Source: Acinetobacter lwoffii (GTDB lineage: Bacteria > Pseudomonadota > Gammaproteobacteria > Pseudomonadales > Moraxellaceae). From it: a stretch of DNA of 64,000 bases. The stretch lies in contig NZ_JALJVC010000001.1 in the NCBI RefSeq assembly GCF_022967985.1, positions 62,001 to 126,000 on the forward strand, read 5' to 3'. Made by a program: the position numbers and the translations under genes. Under the pieces are notes generated by a model. That model was not told the DNA's origin. It did no database searches and worked only from the letters and a program-made list of their open reading frames with translations. Shown here in pieces: positions 1 through 10,366 of the stretch; the first letter of the stretch is position 1, and each line of letters starts with the position of its first letter.

Positions 1-2
1 AG

Positions 3-2069
3 GACACCATCCAGCAAAAACTGAAAATGCTCGAAAATTATCGTCAGGGACCGAGTATGTGGGACGGTGCGATCCAGACCTTTGACACGGTAGAAAATTC
101 GATAGACACCCAAGAACAGGAAACAGAAGACCCGAATGTGCAGAATGTCAAAGTCGTGGGCCTAGAGCCAACGAGTGAAGAGGCTGCGCTGGACTGGTTG
201 AATAAAATCCTGAATCCGTTGGCGATTATCGGGATTGTGTTCCTGTTTATGGTATTGATTTTATTCAATGGTAAAGACCTGCATGACCGCTTTCTGAAAC
301 TCTTGGGTGGTAATCTGAATATCGGCACCGATGCGCTGGATGATGCCGGCAAGAGTATCGGAACCTATTTGCGCATGCAGCTGCTGGTCAATGTCACTTA
401 TGGCATTCCCATGGCGATTGGTCTGTTATTGATTGGCGTACCGGCAGCGATCATGTGGGGGCTGGTCGCGGTGGTTATGCGTTTTGTACCCTATGTTGGC
501 CCGATCGTTTCAGCTATTTTCCCGATTACACTGGCTTTCGCCGTTGATCCGGGCTGGGACATGGTGCTGTGGACTGTGGGCTTGATACTGGTGCTGGAAC
601 TGATCAGCAATAACGTGATTGAACCGTGGCTCTATGGGGAAAGTACCGGCCTGTCTACCTTGGCAATTATTCTGGCTGCTACGTTCTGGACCACCCTCTG
701 GGGACCGGTAGGGCTGATCTTGTCGACGCCTTTGACTGCCTGCCTGCTGGTTTTGTCCAATTATGTACCGGCACTGGGTTTTGTCAAAACCTTGCTTGGC
801 AGTACGCCAGTATTGTCACCCTCCGAACGCTTTTACCAGCGACTGGTGGCTGATGAAGTCAATGATGCAATGCGGGTAGCCAATGATTACATCTGTGCGC
901 AATTACCGAAAAAGCCCAGTGCAGAGGAGGTGGCCCGTCGGGTACAAATGTTCTATGGCGAAGTGGCCATTCCAGCCATTCGGATTTATTCTCAAGGACA
1001 TGATACCGATGTCACTGCCGAACACCGGTTGCGTCTTTATCAGGGCTTGCAGTTCTTTAATCATGCGTTTCAAAAAGCCTATCCGAGTAAGATGAGTGCC
1101 GAGCAGCCCGAAGTTTATTGTGTTGGTGCGCGTTGGGAAATTGACACCCAGATTTCTGCCATGTTGGCGCATGCCCTAAATCTCAAAAATATTGCTGCCC
1201 GAAATGATCTGGATGTGCTGATTCAATCGAGTGAATCAGGAAAGGGTATTGTATTACCAGCTTCGATCAAGATTTTATGTGTGTCTATTTTTCATCATGC
1301 GCCTGCGGCACAGATTCGGTTGCTGAAATATAGACTGGCGCAGCAATATCCTGAGCTGAAAATCATTTTTGCGACTTGGAGTGTGATGCAGCTGGAGCTT
1401 CTGGATGAACTGCAACAACGTTTTGAGCTGCAGGCACTGGTCAATAATGTCGATGATCTGATTCTGACTATCGAAACTTATACCTTGAATGAAGGCGAAA
1501 GCTGGTTTGAGAATCTGGAGATCAAGAATGAAAAAGAACGGCAGCAGGCTTTAAATGAATTGGGGTTATTGGATCATCGTCATCAGACCCTTTATAAACA
1601 ATATATTGAAGAAGCCCGTCAAGCCTTTGACGTTGATTACGCACAAATTTCCTGGCTGAATCAGCATGAAATGTATATTCCAATCAGTCCTTTTACTCAG
1701 GAGCCTGTTGCAACCCGACAAATGTGCAAGGATTCAGTCTGCACCCATTTGCTCTATCAGAATGAGCCTTTGGTGATAGAAGACTTGCAGCGTGACCCGC
1801 GCTTTCCACATCTGTCAGAATTAAGACAGCATCATATCCGTTTCTATGCTGGTGTGCCTTTAAAAGATAAAAATGGAATTGCGCTTGGGAGTCTATGTCT
1901 GCTGGATAAACAACCGAGACAGATGCAGGCCGAAGATATGATTCTGCTTAAGGCTTTGGCGCAGGATTTAATGGCGACCCTGAGCAATGAGCGCAAGAAA
2001 AAAGATAAACAGAAGCAGATTGAGCAGATGCAGCCTGCTACCTCGGCAAGCGTTTTAAATAAGGACTAA
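3..2069 (+). CDS. AI-2E/PerM-family permease with C-terminal GAF domain (5' end outside window)
   Basis: The reading frame is open from the first bases of the window, so the true start lies upstream. The first part (to about residue 260 after the Met at 27) has several hydrophobic helices with the PYVGPI and NNVIEPWLYG segments typical of the AI-2E transporter (PerM/YhhT) family of inner-membrane exporters. Unlike ordinary family members, the protein continues for about 400 soluble residues. The last ~150 (from about HQTLYKQYIEEAR) read as a GAF domain, with RDPRFPHL and GSLCLLD patterns. GAF domains bind small ligands, so a sensor or regulatory role is inferred. Substrate is unknown. The DUF1176 gene starts directly after the stop codon, suggesting co-transcription. 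Confidence 0.8.
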   Translation, partial: DTIQQKLKMLENYRQGPSMWDGAIQTFDTVENSIDTQEQETEDPNVQNVKVVGLEPTSEEAALDWLNKILNPLAIIGIVFLFMVLILFNGKDLHDRFLKLLGGNLNIGTDALDDAGKSIGTYLRMQLLVNVTYGIPMAIGLLLIGVPAAIMWGLVAVVMRFVPYVGPIVSAIFPITLAFAVDPGWDMVLWTVGLILVLELISNNVIEPWLYGESTGLSTLAIILAATFWTTLWGPVGLILSTPLTACLLVLSNYVPALGFVKTLLGSTPVLSPSERFYQRLVADEVNDAMRVANDYICAQLPKKPSAEEVARRVQMFYGEVAIPAIRIYSQGHDTDVTAEHRLRLYQGLQFFNHAFQKAYPSKMSAEQPEVYCVGARWEIDTQISAMLAHALNLKNIAARNDLDVLIQSSESGKGIVLPASIKILCVSIFHHAPAAQIRLLKYRLAQQYPELKIIFATWSVMQLELLDELQQRFELQALVNNVDDLILTIETYTLNEGESWFENLEIKNEKERQQALNELGLLDHRHQTLYKQYIEEARQAFDVDYAQISWLNQHEMYIPISPFTQEPVATRQMCKDSVCTHLLYQNEPLVIEDLQRDPRFPHLSELRQHHIRFYAGVPLKDKNGIALGSLCLLDKQPRQMQAEDMILLKALAQDLMATLSNERKKKDKQKQIEQMQPATSASVLNKD

Positions 2070-3131
2070 ATGATGAAACAAAAATGGATCTACAGCATCA
2101 AAATCATGAGTATCACATTTGGTCTAGCCAGTATCAGTTCATGGAGTCTGGCTGCTATTCAGGGACTGCATTTTTTACATAAAGACTGGGAAATTTCCTG
2201 TGATAATACCGGCACCTGCCGCGCTGCCGGTTATCAATCGGATCAAGATATTGATCAGCCAGTTTCAGTTTTATTGGAGCGTGCTGCGGGTGTAAACAGT
2301 GTTATCAAAGCCCAAGTCCAGATTTTACCCTTAGCTGCTGCCACACCCACACGACAGCTTCAGCTACAAATTGCCAGCACACCTTATGACGTGATTGGTC
2401 TCAATCGGGAAGGAATAGGGCAACTCAATAGCAGTCAAACGCGTGCCTTGCTGAAAGCAGTGCAGGGAACGAGTCCAGTGATATTTAAAAATGCGCAATC
2501 ACGCTGGAACCTGTCGACTTCCGGCGCCAGTGCCGTTTTACTCAAGATGGATGAATTTCATCGTCGACTTTATACGCCCTCAGCCTTGATCAGGCCGGGG
2601 AAAAAATCCAATCAGGCGGTGCTCAAAGCTGCAGCGATACCGAAAATTCAGATACCAAAATATCAGTCAGGCAAAATCGCTCAAGCGAAGCTGAATACGG
2701 CAGCCAGTCAGCAGATGATTCGAAAACTGAAAGCCACCACCAACGAGGATCAATGTGATTTGCTGTTTAGCCAGCGTTTTCTCAATGATGATGTCATGAC
2801 CATTTATCCCATTAATGCCCAGAATCAGCTGGTTCAGGTGCCGTGCTGGCGCGGGGCTTATAATATGGGTAGTGGCTTCTGGCTGATGGATCAAAATAAG
2901 CAACTGAAACAGCTAGTAACCACCTCGGGAGAAACATTTAGCCAAGGCCAGATATTTTCTGGGCATAAAGTACGTGGTTTGGGTGATTGTCTGAGTCAGG
3001 ACGAATGGGCCTGGAATGGCAAGAAATTTGTCAAAAGCTTCAGTAGTCTGACCGTGCAATGTAAAGGCTTCGCCGGTGGTGCTTGGAATTTACCGACCTA
3101 CGTAAGCAAAGTCATTTATCAGGCCAAATAG
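2070..3131 (+). CDS. DUF1176 family exported protein
   Basis: A 353-aa protein with an N-terminal signal-like segment (KQKWIYSIKIM then a hydrophobic stretch ending ...SWSLAA), so it is probably periplasmic. The mature part starts with a DWEISCDNTGTCRAAGY pattern and has paired cysteines spread along its length (GDCLSQDEWAWNG, TVQCKGFAGGAW near the end). These are typical of DUF1176 proteins of unknown function. The start ATG (2070) abuts the permease stop and has an AAGGA ribosome site at 2061-2065. A second ATG follows at once. It probably shares an operon with the permease; a strong terminator follows. Confidence 0.75.
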   Translation: MMKQKWIYSIKIMSITFGLASISSWSLAAIQGLHFLHKDWEISCDNTGTCRAAGYQSDQDIDQPVSVLLERAAGVNSVIKAQVQILPLAAATPTRQLQLQIASTPYDVIGLNREGIGQLNSSQTRALLKAVQGTSPVIFKNAQSRWNLSTSGASAVLLKMDEFHRRLYTPSALIRPGKKSNQAVLKAAAIPKIQIPKYQSGKIAQAKLNTAASQQMIRKLKATTNEDQCDLLFSQRFLNDDVMTIYPINAQNQLVQVPCWRGAYNMGSGFWLMDQNKQLKQLVTTSGETFSQGQIFSGHKVRGLGDCLSQDEWAWNGKKFVKSFSSLTVQCKGFAGGAWNLPTYVSKVIYQAK

Positions 3132-3155
3132 TATTGTTTATAAAATAGCAGCGAT

Positions 3156-3186
3156 AAAAAAGCCTGAATGACTCAGGCTTTTTTTA
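3156..3186 (+). terminator. Rho-independent terminator after the DUF1176 gene
   Basis: Stem AGCCTGA/TCAGGCT with a 5-nt loop, flanked by an A-run on the left and a T-run on the right. It can serve both the + strand gene and the convergent thiD gene. Confidence 0.85.
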
Positions 3187-3210
3187 GTTTTGATTTTAAG
3201 AGGTGTGACC

Positions 3211-3993
<783 letters not shown>

Positions 3994-4076
3994 TCACTAA
4001 AATTGCATTAGTATAGGCAAATTTGAATGAACTCTCGATATTAATTTATATCGGTACTAATGAGAGGGGATGGGCG

Positions 4077-4724
4077 GTGATTAAGAATATTTTAATTGAT
4101 CTGGATGGGACATTAACCGATCCGAAAGTGGGGATTACGACGTCTGCACGCTATGGTCTGGAAAAGATCGGTCATCCGATTAGTGACGAGATCAATATCG
4201 ACTGGATTATTGGTCCGCCCTTAAAAGCCTCGCTTGCCAAAATTTTAAATGTTGAGGCCGATCATGTTCTGGCTGAACAGGCCTTGATGGGTTATCGGGA
4301 GCGCTTTGCAGTCAAGGGTCTCTATGAAAATCATGTTTTTGAGGGTGTAGCAGAAACGCTGGCAGAACTGAAACGCCGTGGTTATCGCTTGTTTGTCGCT
4401 ACAGCAAAACCGACAGTGTATGCCAAACAGATTCTGGAACATTTTGATCTGGCCCAGTATTTTACCGACATTTATGGTAGTGAGCTGAATGGCGAGCGAA
4501 CCAATAAAGCTGAGCTGATTCAGTATATTTTAGAGCAGCAAAAATTACAGGCCGATCAATGCCTGATGGTGGGTGACCGTGAGCATGACATTTTTGGCGC
4601 CCGTCACAATGGTATTGAGACTATAGCGGTAAGTTATGGTTATGGCAGTCAGGAAGAGTTAGAAGTGGCACAACCTAAATATAAAATTGACCGCTTTAAT
4701 CAGTTATTAGATTATTTTAAATAA
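4077..4724 (+). CDS. HAD-family phosphatase, phosphoglycolate phosphatase-like
   Basis: A HAD hydrolase of about 215 aa. Motif I is ILIDLDGTLTD close to the N-terminus, the motif II region is LFVATAKP, and motif IV is MVGDREHDIFGA. An alpha-helical cap lies after motif I, as in the Gph/PGMB-like subfamily; substrate cannot be fixed from sequence. The frame extends upstream to a TTG at 4023, but I prefer the GTG at 4077. It has a strong GAGAGGGGA ribosome site at 4062-4070 and puts motif I at the usual distance from the N-terminus. It is divergent from thiD across a short gap. Confidence 0.82.
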   Translation: MIKNILIDLDGTLTDPKVGITTSARYGLEKIGHPISDEINIDWIIGPPLKASLAKILNVEADHVLAEQALMGYRERFAVKGLYENHVFEGVAETLAELKRRGYRLFVATAKPTVYAKQILEHFDLAQYFTDIYGSELNGERTNKAELIQYILEQQKLQADQCLMVGDREHDIFGARHNGIETIAVSYGYGSQEELEVAQPKYKIDRFNQLLDYFK

Positions 4725-4829
4725 ACCCTAATTTTTGCTTATTTTATTTGAGCTGATTTTTAGAGAGGCGATGTCTATAAGCTGGTTCATCTATAGAGAT
4801 CAATTCTCTTATTAGATGGTTATCTCAAT

Positions 4830-4856
4830 AAAAATCCCGCAGCGTGCGGGATTTTT
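4830..4856. terminator. Bidirectional Rho-independent terminator
   Basis: Perfect stem AAATCCCGCA/TGCGGGATTT with a 3-nt loop, with A and T runs on its two sides. It lies between the convergent HAD gene and the gene ending at 4873. The rest of the gap 4725-4872 shows nothing else clear. Confidence 0.88.
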
Positions 4857-4872
4857 GCTCTTGGATGAACAT

Positions 4873-5388
4873 TTAAAGCGTCAAAAACCAGGTCGATGCC
4901 AGCACCACCATAATGATGATCACCAGTAAAATGTTGATGATCGTCATTCGATGTTGGGGGGGAACTCTGGCTTTGGTCAGAGCATTTCCTGCATGGTCAA
5001 ACAGGATGACATTTTGCACGCTACTTTCATAACCGAGTTCGAGTAACGCACGCTTTTCAACTTCGGTTAAACCGTCTTCAGGCAGATCCATAATTTGCAG
5101 CAGTGCTATAGAGCTAAATAGTTTCTTCATCATTGAGGAGGGTAACAGCCGTTTCAGCGTCACCGCGGCTGCATCAAAGTCGGCAATAATACTCCGCGGA
5201 TGGGCATAGGGCACATCGGGTAGCAGGGTATGCGTAATCGTGCCATCTATATTCATCAGCTGCATTTTATCTTTATAGATTTGCACCCATACAGCATCTG
5301 GAAATTTCACTAATTGATCTTGCAGCATGGATAAAGTCTGATTTTGCTGATATTTAGTCATTAAATAATCGATAAACAAATCCCGCAT
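4873..5388 (-). CDS. Hypothetical protein with C-terminal membrane anchor
   Basis: A 171-aa protein I do not recognise. Most of it is soluble and mixed in composition. The C-terminus is a single long hydrophobic helix (MTIINILLVIIIMVVLAS...) after a short basic stretch, which suggests a tail-anchored inner-membrane protein. The chosen ATG at 5388 lies in the loop of a 9-bp hairpin that separates it from the upstream DUF805 gene. No good ribosome site is visible, and a later in-frame ATG (MTKYQQ) is an alternative start. It is on the same strand as, and close behind, the CSD/DUF805 gene. Confidence 0.6.
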   Translation of the reverse strand: MRDLFIDYLMTKYQQNQTLSMLQDQLVKFPDAVWVQIYKDKMQLMNIDGTITHTLLPDVPYAHPRSIIADFDAAAVTLKRLLPSSMMKKLFSSIALLQIMDLPEDGLTEVEKRALLELGYESSVQNVILFDHAGNALTKARVPPQHRMTIINILLVIIIMVVLASTWFLTL

Positions 5389-5402
5389 CAAGACGGGATT
5401 TG
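5377..5402 (-). terminator. Hairpin between the DUF805 gene and the tail-anchored gene
   Basis: Perfect 9-bp arms (CAAATCCCG and CGGGATTTG) with an 8-nt loop. On the minus strand it is followed by a short T-rich stretch, so it may be a weak or partial terminator. The putative start codon of the downstream gene lies inside the loop. Confidence 0.5.
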
Positions 5403-5412
5403 TAAGGTTCGG

Positions 5413-6021
5413 TTATTTGGCAGGAGCACCATATTCATTGTTTTGTTTCTTGGTTTCAGTTGCCCACCACCAGATCAGTACCAGTATGCCAATCACGGTA
5501 AGCGTCAGTAATTGCCACCAACCAGAGCGCCCTACATCATGCAAGCGACGCGCGCCAACGGCCAGACTTGGGACTAAAAGTGCCAGATTGAGCAGGCTAT
5601 TCACCAGCGGTTTAGTGCCTAAAACTGTATCTATGACCTCAGCAATAATGCCTAAAATTACACAAAACAGCATAAAGAACCAAAATTCTTTACGGCGTGC
5701 GCGGCCGGAAAAGTTTGCATAGTTGGTCAGACATTTTACAAACCAGTCAATGCTGCTGTAATTTTCCTCGGCTTGATCCAGATTTGAATATTTGCCGAGC
5801 TGACTGGAAATTTTTTCTCCCAGATAAATAGAACTGCCTAAAGCTAAATAAACCTCAGATGCTTCCCCCTCGGTATTGACGATAAAATCGACCCGATCAC
5901 CGCGTGAAGGTGGACGCTCACTACGCCAGTCTGCGCCATTAAAGCTATAGCGCTGATTATCATCCCCCGAGATAAAACCGGTATTGTGTTGAATAGAAAA
6001 ATCAAGGATTGAACCTTTCAT
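5413..6021 (-). CDS. Cold-shock-like domain fused to DUF805 membrane protein
   Basis: A 202-aa protein. The N-terminal ~65 residues (MKGSILDFSIQHNTGFISG...) resemble a degenerate cold-shock/OB fold. From about residue 90 it carries a DUF805 (YhaH-like) inner-membrane domain: the motif NFSGRARRKEFW, three to four hydrophobic helices and the family signature ARRLHDVGRSGWW. DUF805 function is unknown. It belongs to a theme seen again at 54.7-55.9 kb, where CSD-like heads are attached to membrane segments. A long AT-rich gap upstream should hold its promoter. Confidence 0.78.
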   Translation of the reverse strand: MKGSILDFSIQHNTGFISGDDNQRYSFNGADWRSERPPSRGDRVDFIVNTEGEASEVYLALGSSIYLGEKISSQLGKYSNLDQAEENYSSIDWFVKCLTNYANFSGRARRKEFWFFMLFCVILGIIAEVIDTVLGTKPLVNSLLNLALLVPSLAVGARRLHDVGRSGWWQLLTLTVIGILVLIWWWATETKKQNNEYGAPAK

Positions 6022-6503
6022 GCTTGTTCTCGTCTATTAAGCTAGATTATTTTTTTAAAGCGACGCAATTTCTTATCAGAATAACTTTAGCATAATCTAA
6101 TTTTTAAAAAATCATAGTGGAATGACAGTAATTTTCTTATGTTTTTAAAAGCCTTATCGCAATAGTGATTCAGTATTCAATCAACAAAAAATATGGCGTT
6201 GCATGCTTTGAAATGAAGAAAATTAAATAGTAATGGCGCTGATTTATCTCTGAATCTTTTATAAGAAATTAAAGCTAAATCTATCTGATGAATATCAAAT
6301 TTTTCTTTGGAACTATGGTTTGATGTTGTTAAATTTAATATGATGATAAACAGATACTTATAAATTTTAAATTTACAAAAAGCATATAATAATACTAATA
6401 AATATAACATTTTATTCATACTTTTTATCTATTATTAACGATTTTTTAAAATCAACAGGCGTATAATAAAAAGCTTCCTATGGTGATGAAGGTATCACAT
6501 TCA
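6022..6503. other. AT-rich intergenic region, promoters only
   Basis: Divergent upstream region of the CSD/DUF805 gene and the porin gene. A short minus-strand frame at 6177-6419 is AT-driven and has no protein-like pattern. Apart from the porin promoter candidate I see no feature. Confidence 0.5.
6439..6467 (+). promoter_or_regulatory. Candidate promoter of the oprB-like porin gene
   Basis: A perfect TATAAT at 6462-6467 with a weak -35 region. Transcription from it would start near 6474, which favours the ATG at 6504 over those at 6480 and 6486. Confidence 0.45.
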
Positions 6504-7745
6504 ATGTATCTCTCCCCATTATCGAAGGCCGTTTACCTTTGCTGTGCCTCTTTCATCTTAACCACGACCACTGTGCATGCTGAAGCTGCTTTCAGTTCGG
6601 AAAGCCCGTGGATGCTCGGTGACTGGAACGGGCAACGTACAGCGCTCCAAAATCAGGGCTATGATTTCAGTTTTGGTTATACGGGTGAAATGGCAAGCCT
6701 GATTGATGCGCAAAGATCTTCAAGCCATAGAACTGAATATGCGGACCAGTTTGTTTTTGGGGCACATCTGGATCTGGCAAAGATTGCAGGCTGGCAAGAT
6801 ACCGAAGCGCAAATTACTGTCACCCAGCGTAATGGTCAGTCACTGTCTCAAAGCACTGCTGCTTTAAACGACCATCTGAGTTCAGTGCAAGAGGTCTGGG
6901 GCCGTGGTCAAACCTGGCGTCTGACTGATTTATGGATCAAGAAAAAATTCCTGGAACAAAAACTGGATGTGAAAGTCGGACGCTTTGGTGAAGGCGAAGA
7001 CTTCAACAGTTTTGACTGCGATTTCCAGAATCTGGCCCTATGCGGTTCACAAGTCGGGAATTGGGTTGGCGATCAGTGGTACAACTGGCCGGTAAGCCAA
7101 TGGGCTGCACGAGTCAAATACAACATTAACCCTGAATTTTATGCCCAGGTCGGTGTTTATGAATACAACCCTGAGAATCTGGAACGTGGTAAAGGGTTTA
7201 ATCTGAGTACGGACGGCTCCAAAGGGGCAATGCTTCCTGCAGAAGTGGTCTGGACGCCTAAACTGGGCACACAAAAATTGCCAGGTGAATACCGCGCCGG
7301 TTATTACTACAGCACGGCGGAAGCTGAAGTCATTTCCAATCCAGATCAAACCGATCATCACCATGGGGGCTGGATTGTTGCCAAGCAACAATTGACTGCA
7401 CATCACGGAGATACTTCGCGTGGTTTGACCGGCTTTGTGAATGCGACAGTGCATGACTCCAAAACCAATAATGTCAGTGATATGCAAAATATCGGGCTGG
7501 TTTATAAGGGTGCAATGGATTCACGCCCTCAAGATGAAATCGCATTTGGTATTGCACGCATCAACATGAATGACGATGTCAGTGCTGACCGTCATCAAGA
7601 AATCGATGCAGAAATTTATTATGGCTTACATGCCACTAATTGGCTCACCATTCGCCCGAATGTGCAATATGTGCGTCACGTCGGTGCATATAAAGATGGT
7701 GAAAATGTCTGGGTGGGCGGAATCAAGTTTAATACGTCATTTTAA
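6504..7745 (+). CDS. oprB: OprB-like carbohydrate-selective outer-membrane porin
   Basis: An outer-membrane beta-barrel porin of about 413 aa. It starts with a signal peptide (hydrophobic core ending ...TTVHA before EAAFSSESPW). The mature N-terminus SPWMLGDWNGQRTALQNQGYD is typical of OprB-family sugar porins, and the chain ends in an aromatic residue (NTSF), as porins do. The frame opens at 6480, but only the ATG at 6504 has a GAAGG ribosome site (6488-6492) and sits sensibly behind the -10 box. It directly precedes gcd, so it probably admits glucose to the periplasm for oxidation. Confidence 0.85.
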   Translation: MYLSPLSKAVYLCCASFILTTTTVHAEAAFSSESPWMLGDWNGQRTALQNQGYDFSFGYTGEMASLIDAQRSSSHRTEYADQFVFGAHLDLAKIAGWQDTEAQITVTQRNGQSLSQSTAALNDHLSSVQEVWGRGQTWRLTDLWIKKKFLEQKLDVKVGRFGEGEDFNSFDCDFQNLALCGSQVGNWVGDQWYNWPVSQWAARVKYNINPEFYAQVGVYEYNPENLERGKGFNLSTDGSKGAMLPAEVVWTPKLGTQKLPGEYRAGYYYSTAEAEVISNPDQTDHHHGGWIVAKQQLTAHHGDTSRGLTGFVNATVHDSKTNNVSDMQNIGLVYKGAMDSRPQDEIAFGIARINMNDDVSADRHQEIDAEIYYGLHATNWLTIRPNVQYVRHVGAYKDGENVWVGGIKFNTSF

Positions 7746-7915
7746 AATATAGTTTTTAGTTGCAAATACACTATTGAATCTCTAGGTGCTTTGTTGCAGT
7801 AATGGGCAATGCCTGCTTAAGACATTGATGTATTTATAACTCAGAATTTAACAATAAGGGTGCTCATGCCTGTCATGTGCATGGACTTTCAAAAAAACTT
7901 TTATAGGTGTTCAAT

Positions 7916-10318
7916 ATGAATACTTCATCATCAGGTTCAGTACTGAAAACGATTTTAGCGGTCATTGCCGCTGTTTTCGGTATAGGACTGCTGATTGGAG
8001 GGATTTATCTTGCAGTGCTGGGTGGGTCTTGGTACTACATCATTGCAGGTATTCTCTTTATTGCGACCGCAGTTCTCTTGTATAAACGAAAAAGTGCTGC
8101 ACTCCTTGTTTATGCCATATTCGTTTTGGCGACAGTGGTGTGGGGGCTGTGGGAAGTCGGTTCAGATTTCTTTGCACTTGCGCCGCGTTTGGATATTTTA
8201 GGTCTGTTTGGTTTAGCGCTGCTTATTCCGGCGGTAACACGTGGCTTTGATCATGCTAAAACCGCGAAAATTGCCTTGGGTGCTTCATTAGCCATTACCA
8301 TCGCTGTCATGATTTATGCTGTATTTAATGACCCGCAAGAAATTCGCGGTGAATTAAAATCCCAGCAGCCTGCAACTCACCAGCCAATTCCCGGTGTGGC
8401 AGATGAAGACTGGCCTGCTTATGGTCGTACCCAGTCCGGTTTACGGTATTCACCGTTAAAGCAGATTAATACTGAAAATGTCAAAGATTTGCAGGTGGCT
8501 TGGGAATATCACACGGGCGAATTCAAGACTGAAAATGACTCGGGTGAAACCACCAATCAGGTTACCCCAATCAAGGTGGGTGACAACATGTACATCTGTA
8601 CCACTCACCAGAAATTGACTGCGCTTGATCCGGCAACAGGTAAGGCGAAATGGACCTATGATCCAAAGCTGAAAGCTGATCATACCTATCAGCATTTAAC
8701 CTGTCGTGGCGTGTCTTATTATGATGTCAACAATACGGCTGGTTTTGAAAGCAGTCTCGCTGCGAAAAAAAGCAGCTCTGCTGAATGTCCACAAAAAGTC
8801 ATTTTACCGGTCAATGATGGGCGTTTAGTGGCGGTCAATGCGACCACCGGTAAAGTCTGTTCTGATTTTGGTAAAAATGGCGAAGTCGATCTGCAAAAAG
8901 ATATGCCATTCCCATATCCGGGCGGTTATATTCCAACCTCACCGCCTGTAGTAACCGGCACCACCATTATTATTGCGGGTTCAACTACCGACAACTATTC
9001 AACTGAAGAACCATCGGGTGTGATCCGTGGTTATGACGTGAATACCGGTGAACTGCTTTGGGTATTTGACACAGGCGCTGAAGATCCGAATTTGATTCCT
9101 GCACCGGGTCAAAAATTTGTACACAACTCTCCAAACGCTTGGGCACCTTTGGCCTATGATGCAGAGCTGGATATCGTCTACGTACCAACGGGTGTCGGTA
9201 CCCCGGATATTTATGGTGGTCACCGGACTGAACTGGACGAGCGTTATGCCAACTCGATGCTGGCCCTGAATGCGACGACTGGTAAGCTGGTATGGAATTT
9301 CCAGACTACCCATCACGATTTGTGGGATATGGACGTGCCTTCACAGCCGACATTGACCGAGATTAAAGACAAAAACGGCAATATGGTTCCAGCCATTTAT
9401 GTCTTGACCAAAACCGGAAATGCTTTTGTGCTGGATCGTCGTAATGGTAAAGCCATTGTACCGATTACCGAGAAACCGGTACCACAATCTGTGAAGCGTG
9501 GACCTCAGACCAAAGGCGAGTTCTATTCTAAAACTCAACCTTTCTCTGACTTTAATCTGGCGCCACAAGATAAATTGACCGATAAACAGATGTGGGGTGC
9601 GACCATGTTTGACCAGTTGGTCTGCCGTGTTGCGTTCCACAAACTGAATTACGATGGCATTTATACCCCACCTTCTGAAAATGGCACGCTGGTCTTCCCG
9701 GGTAACCTGGGTGTGTTTGAATGGGGTGGTATGTCAGTGAATCCGGACCGTCAAATTGCATTAACCAACCCGATTGGCCTGCCATTTGTATCAAAACTAA
9801 TTCCTCAAGATCCGAACCGTCCTAAGACGGCTAAGGGTGCAGGTACAGAAGCAGGTGTTCAACCGATGTATGGTGTGCCTTATGGCGTTGAAATCAGTGC
9901 GTTCCTGTCTCCATTTGGACTGCCGTGTAAACAGCCATCATGGGGCTTTGTTGCAGGTGTGGATCTAAATACTCATGAAGTGGCATGGAAACGCCGCATC
10001 GGTACCATTCGTGACAGTATGCCGGGCATTCCATTGCCACCATTCAAAATGGGTGTGCCGATGTTGGGTGGCCCTATTTCAACTGCGGGCAACGTGATGT
10101 TTGTGGGTGGAACTCAAGATAACTACATCCGTGCCATTAACGTGAACAACGGTGATGAGTTGTGGAAAGGCCGTCTACCTGCAGGTGGCCAGGCTACACC
10201 AATGACCTATGAAGCCAATGGAAAGCAGTATGTGGTCATTATGGCGGGTGGTCATGGTTCCTTTGGGACTAAAATGGGTGACTCTCTGGTGGCTTATGCC
10301 TTGCCAGACAATAAATAG
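7916..10318 (+). CDS. gcd: Membrane-bound PQQ-dependent glucose dehydrogenase
   Basis: Oxidises glucose and other aldoses to lactones on the periplasmic face and passes electrons to ubiquinone. About 800 aa, the family's usual length. The first ~140 residues hold five transmembrane helices. The rest is the quinoprotein beta-propeller, beginning with AYGRTQSGLRYSPL and rich in repeats such as ALDPATGKAKW and GYDVNTGELLW. A typical late segment is MLGGPISTAGNVMFVGGTQD. The ATG at 7916 has the ribosome site ATAGGTG at 7904-7909; an in-frame GTG at 7907 is inside that site. It lies between the porin and a PQQ receptor-like gene. No pqq biosynthesis genes are in the window. Confidence 0.95.
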   Translation: MNTSSSGSVLKTILAVIAAVFGIGLLIGGIYLAVLGGSWYYIIAGILFIATAVLLYKRKSAALLVYAIFVLATVVWGLWEVGSDFFALAPRLDILGLFGLALLIPAVTRGFDHAKTAKIALGASLAITIAVMIYAVFNDPQEIRGELKSQQPATHQPIPGVADEDWPAYGRTQSGLRYSPLKQINTENVKDLQVAWEYHTGEFKTENDSGETTNQVTPIKVGDNMYICTTHQKLTALDPATGKAKWTYDPKLKADHTYQHLTCRGVSYYDVNNTAGFESSLAAKKSSSAECPQKVILPVNDGRLVAVNATTGKVCSDFGKNGEVDLQKDMPFPYPGGYIPTSPPVVTGTTIIIAGSTTDNYSTEEPSGVIRGYDVNTGELLWVFDTGAEDPNLIPAPGQKFVHNSPNAWAPLAYDAELDIVYVPTGVGTPDIYGGHRTELDERYANSMLALNATTGKLVWNFQTTHHDLWDMDVPSQPTLTEIKDKNGNMVPAIYVLTKTGNAFVLDRRNGKAIVPITEKPVPQSVKRGPQTKGEFYSKTQPFSDFNLAPQDKLTDKQMWGATMFDQLVCRVAFHKLNYDGIYTPPSENGTLVFPGNLGVFEWGGMSVNPDRQIALTNPIGLPFVSKLIPQDPNRPKTAKGAGTEAGVQPMYGVPYGVEISAFLSPFGLPCKQPSWGFVAGVDLNTHEVAWKRRIGTIRDSMPGIPLPPFKMGVPMLGGPISTAGNVMFVGGTQDNYIRAINVNNGDELWKGRLPAGGQATPMTYEANGKQYVVIMAGGHGSFGTKMGDSLVAYALPDNK

Positions 10319-10342
10319 TTGAATCTCTAATTAAGTATGAAG

Positions 10343-10366
10343 AAGCCTGATTCGTCAGGCTTTTTT
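10343..10366 (+). terminator. Rho-independent terminator after gcd
   Basis: Stem AGCCTGA/TCAGGCT around a TTCG tetraloop, followed by six Ts. Confidence 0.9.

Noticed and set aside
6177-6419. 80-aa minus-strand frame in the AT-rich gap
   Set aside because: Composition follows base content (I, K, L, Y rich), no ribosome site, no protein pattern.
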